From an uncultured Thalassospira sp. (GTDB lineage Bacteria; Pseudomonadota; Alphaproteobacteria; Rhodospirillales_A; Thalassospiraceae): a stretch of DNA of 7,995 bases. How positions within the stretch are numbered: position 1 is the stretch's first letter; every line of letters begins with the position of its first letter. Shown here in pieces: positions 7,405-7,995 of the stretch. A program made the position numbers and the translations under genes. The stretch spans positions 1-7,995 of the forward strand of contig CAMPHD010000137.1 of NCBI GenBank assembly GCA_946885765.1, given 5' to 3'. A model generated the notes under the pieces. It made no database searches. It saw nothing but the letters and a program-made list of their open reading frames with translations, and was not told the DNA's origin.

Positions 7405-7995
7405 TGGCGCATCAATCCGACCTGATTGCCGATGACATTCTCGGCTACCTGAAATCCCAGGAAGAAAAAAGCCTGCTGCGCTTCATCACGTGCGGCAGTG
7501 TCGATGATGGTAAATCAACCCTGATTGGCCGTCTGCTTTGGGATTCCAAAATGATCTTTGAAGATCAGTTGGCCGCCCTTGAATCCGATAGCCGCAAGGT
7601 CGGCACCCAGAATGGCGAAATTGATTTCGCCCTGCTGCTTGACGGGCTTCAGGCCGAACGCGAACAGGGCATCACGATCGATGTCGCCTATCGCTTCTTT
7701 TCGACCGACAAACGCAAATTCATCGTCGCCGACACCCCCGGCCACGAACAATATACCCGTAACATGGCAACCGGCGCCTCGACCGCCGATGTCGCCGTGA
7801 TCCTGATTGATGCGCGCAAAGGGATTTTGACCCAGACACGCCGCCACAGCTTCATCACCTCGCTTTTGGGGATCAAGCATGTGGTACTGGCCGTGAACAA
7901 AATGGATCTGGTCGACTATGATCAGGCCGGGTTCGACACAATTGTTGCGGACTATAAAGAATTCGCCAAAGACCTTGGGTATAGCTCGATCATAC
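7404..7995 (+). CDS. cysN: Sulfate adenylyltransferase subunit 1 CysN, N-terminal part (3' end outside window)
   Basis: The first 197 codons of the GTPase subunit that couples GTP hydrolysis to adenosine 5'-phosphosulfate synthesis by CysD. The translation factor-type G motifs are complete: G1 GSVDDGKST (31-39), G2 Thr91 in [12 protein letters not shown]3 DTPGH (110-114) and G4 NKMD (165-168). The [19 protein letters not shown] block is typical of CysN and separates it from EF-Tu and other GTPases. The start at 7404 overlaps the cysD stop by one base, and AGGA at 7391-7394 (in AGGAAGGA, 7388-7395) lies 9 bases before the ATG. The frame runs off the right edge without a stop. In many proteobacteria this gene is fused to cysC (APS kinase), giving a protein of about 630 residues instead of about 475. 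The window ends before that can be seen. Confidence 0.97.
   Translation, partial: MAHQSDLIADDILGYLKSQEEKSLLRFITCGSVDDGKSTLIGRLLWDSKMIFEDQLAALESDSRKVGTQNGEIDFALLLDGLQAEREQGITIDVAYRFFSTDKRKFIVADTPGHEQYTRNMATGASTADVAVILIDARKGILTQTRRHSFITSLLGIKHVVLAVNKMDLVDYDQAGFDTIVADYKEFAKDLGYSSII

Noticed and set aside
1..7995. A novel defence, mobile or otherwise undescribed multi-gene system
   Set aside because: Every substantial frame on the coding strand belongs to a known metabolic or regulatory family. I saw no integrase, transposase, terminal repeats, tRNA junction or codon-usage break that would indicate an accessory island.

Overview
This window looks like ordinary chromosomal DNA from an alphaproteobacterium. 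A Thalassospira-like member of the Rhodospirillales is my best guess, based on protein style, moderately high coding GC and the mixture of genes; I could not run a search to confirm it. All recognised genes lie on the + strand. The longest gap between genes is about 218 bases. I see no mobile element, CRISPR array, tRNA or rRNA.

Positions 1-4184 hold the core of an arginine succinyltransferase (AST) catabolic operon. It starts with the 3' end of an M20-family metallohydrolase, followed after 4 bases by astA (arginine N-succinyltransferase), then astD (succinylglutamate-semialdehyde dehydrogenase), then astB (N-succinylarginine dihydrolase), which overlaps astD by 4 bases. Together AstA, AstB and AstD carry out steps 1, 2 and 4 of the pathway from arginine to glutamate plus succinate. 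The M20 hydrolase is a plausible stand-in for the last step, normally done by AstE. After a 119-base gap at 4304-5716 comes a class III PLP aminotransferase of the omega/putrescine type. It could supply the missing transaminase step (AstC) or serve polyamine or omega-amino acid catabolism. A strong intrinsic terminator at 5748-5780 closes this unit.

A lone Lrp/AsnC-family regulator follows at 5819-6280. Its position suggests, but does not prove, that it controls the amino acid catabolic genes before it.

After an AT-rich intergenic region of 218 bases (about 37% GC by hand count), which contains a perfect 8-1-8 palindrome close to the next gene, a sulfate-activation operon begins. It consists of cysD (ATP sulfurylase small subunit) and cysN (GTPase subunit, cut by the window end), overlapping by one base. 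These make adenosine 5'-phosphosulfate for sulfate assimilation and are functionally separate from the arginine genes.

I did not find a clearly novel system. The points most worth checking are the probable non-orthologous AST enzymes flanking astADB and the palindromic site in front of cysD.
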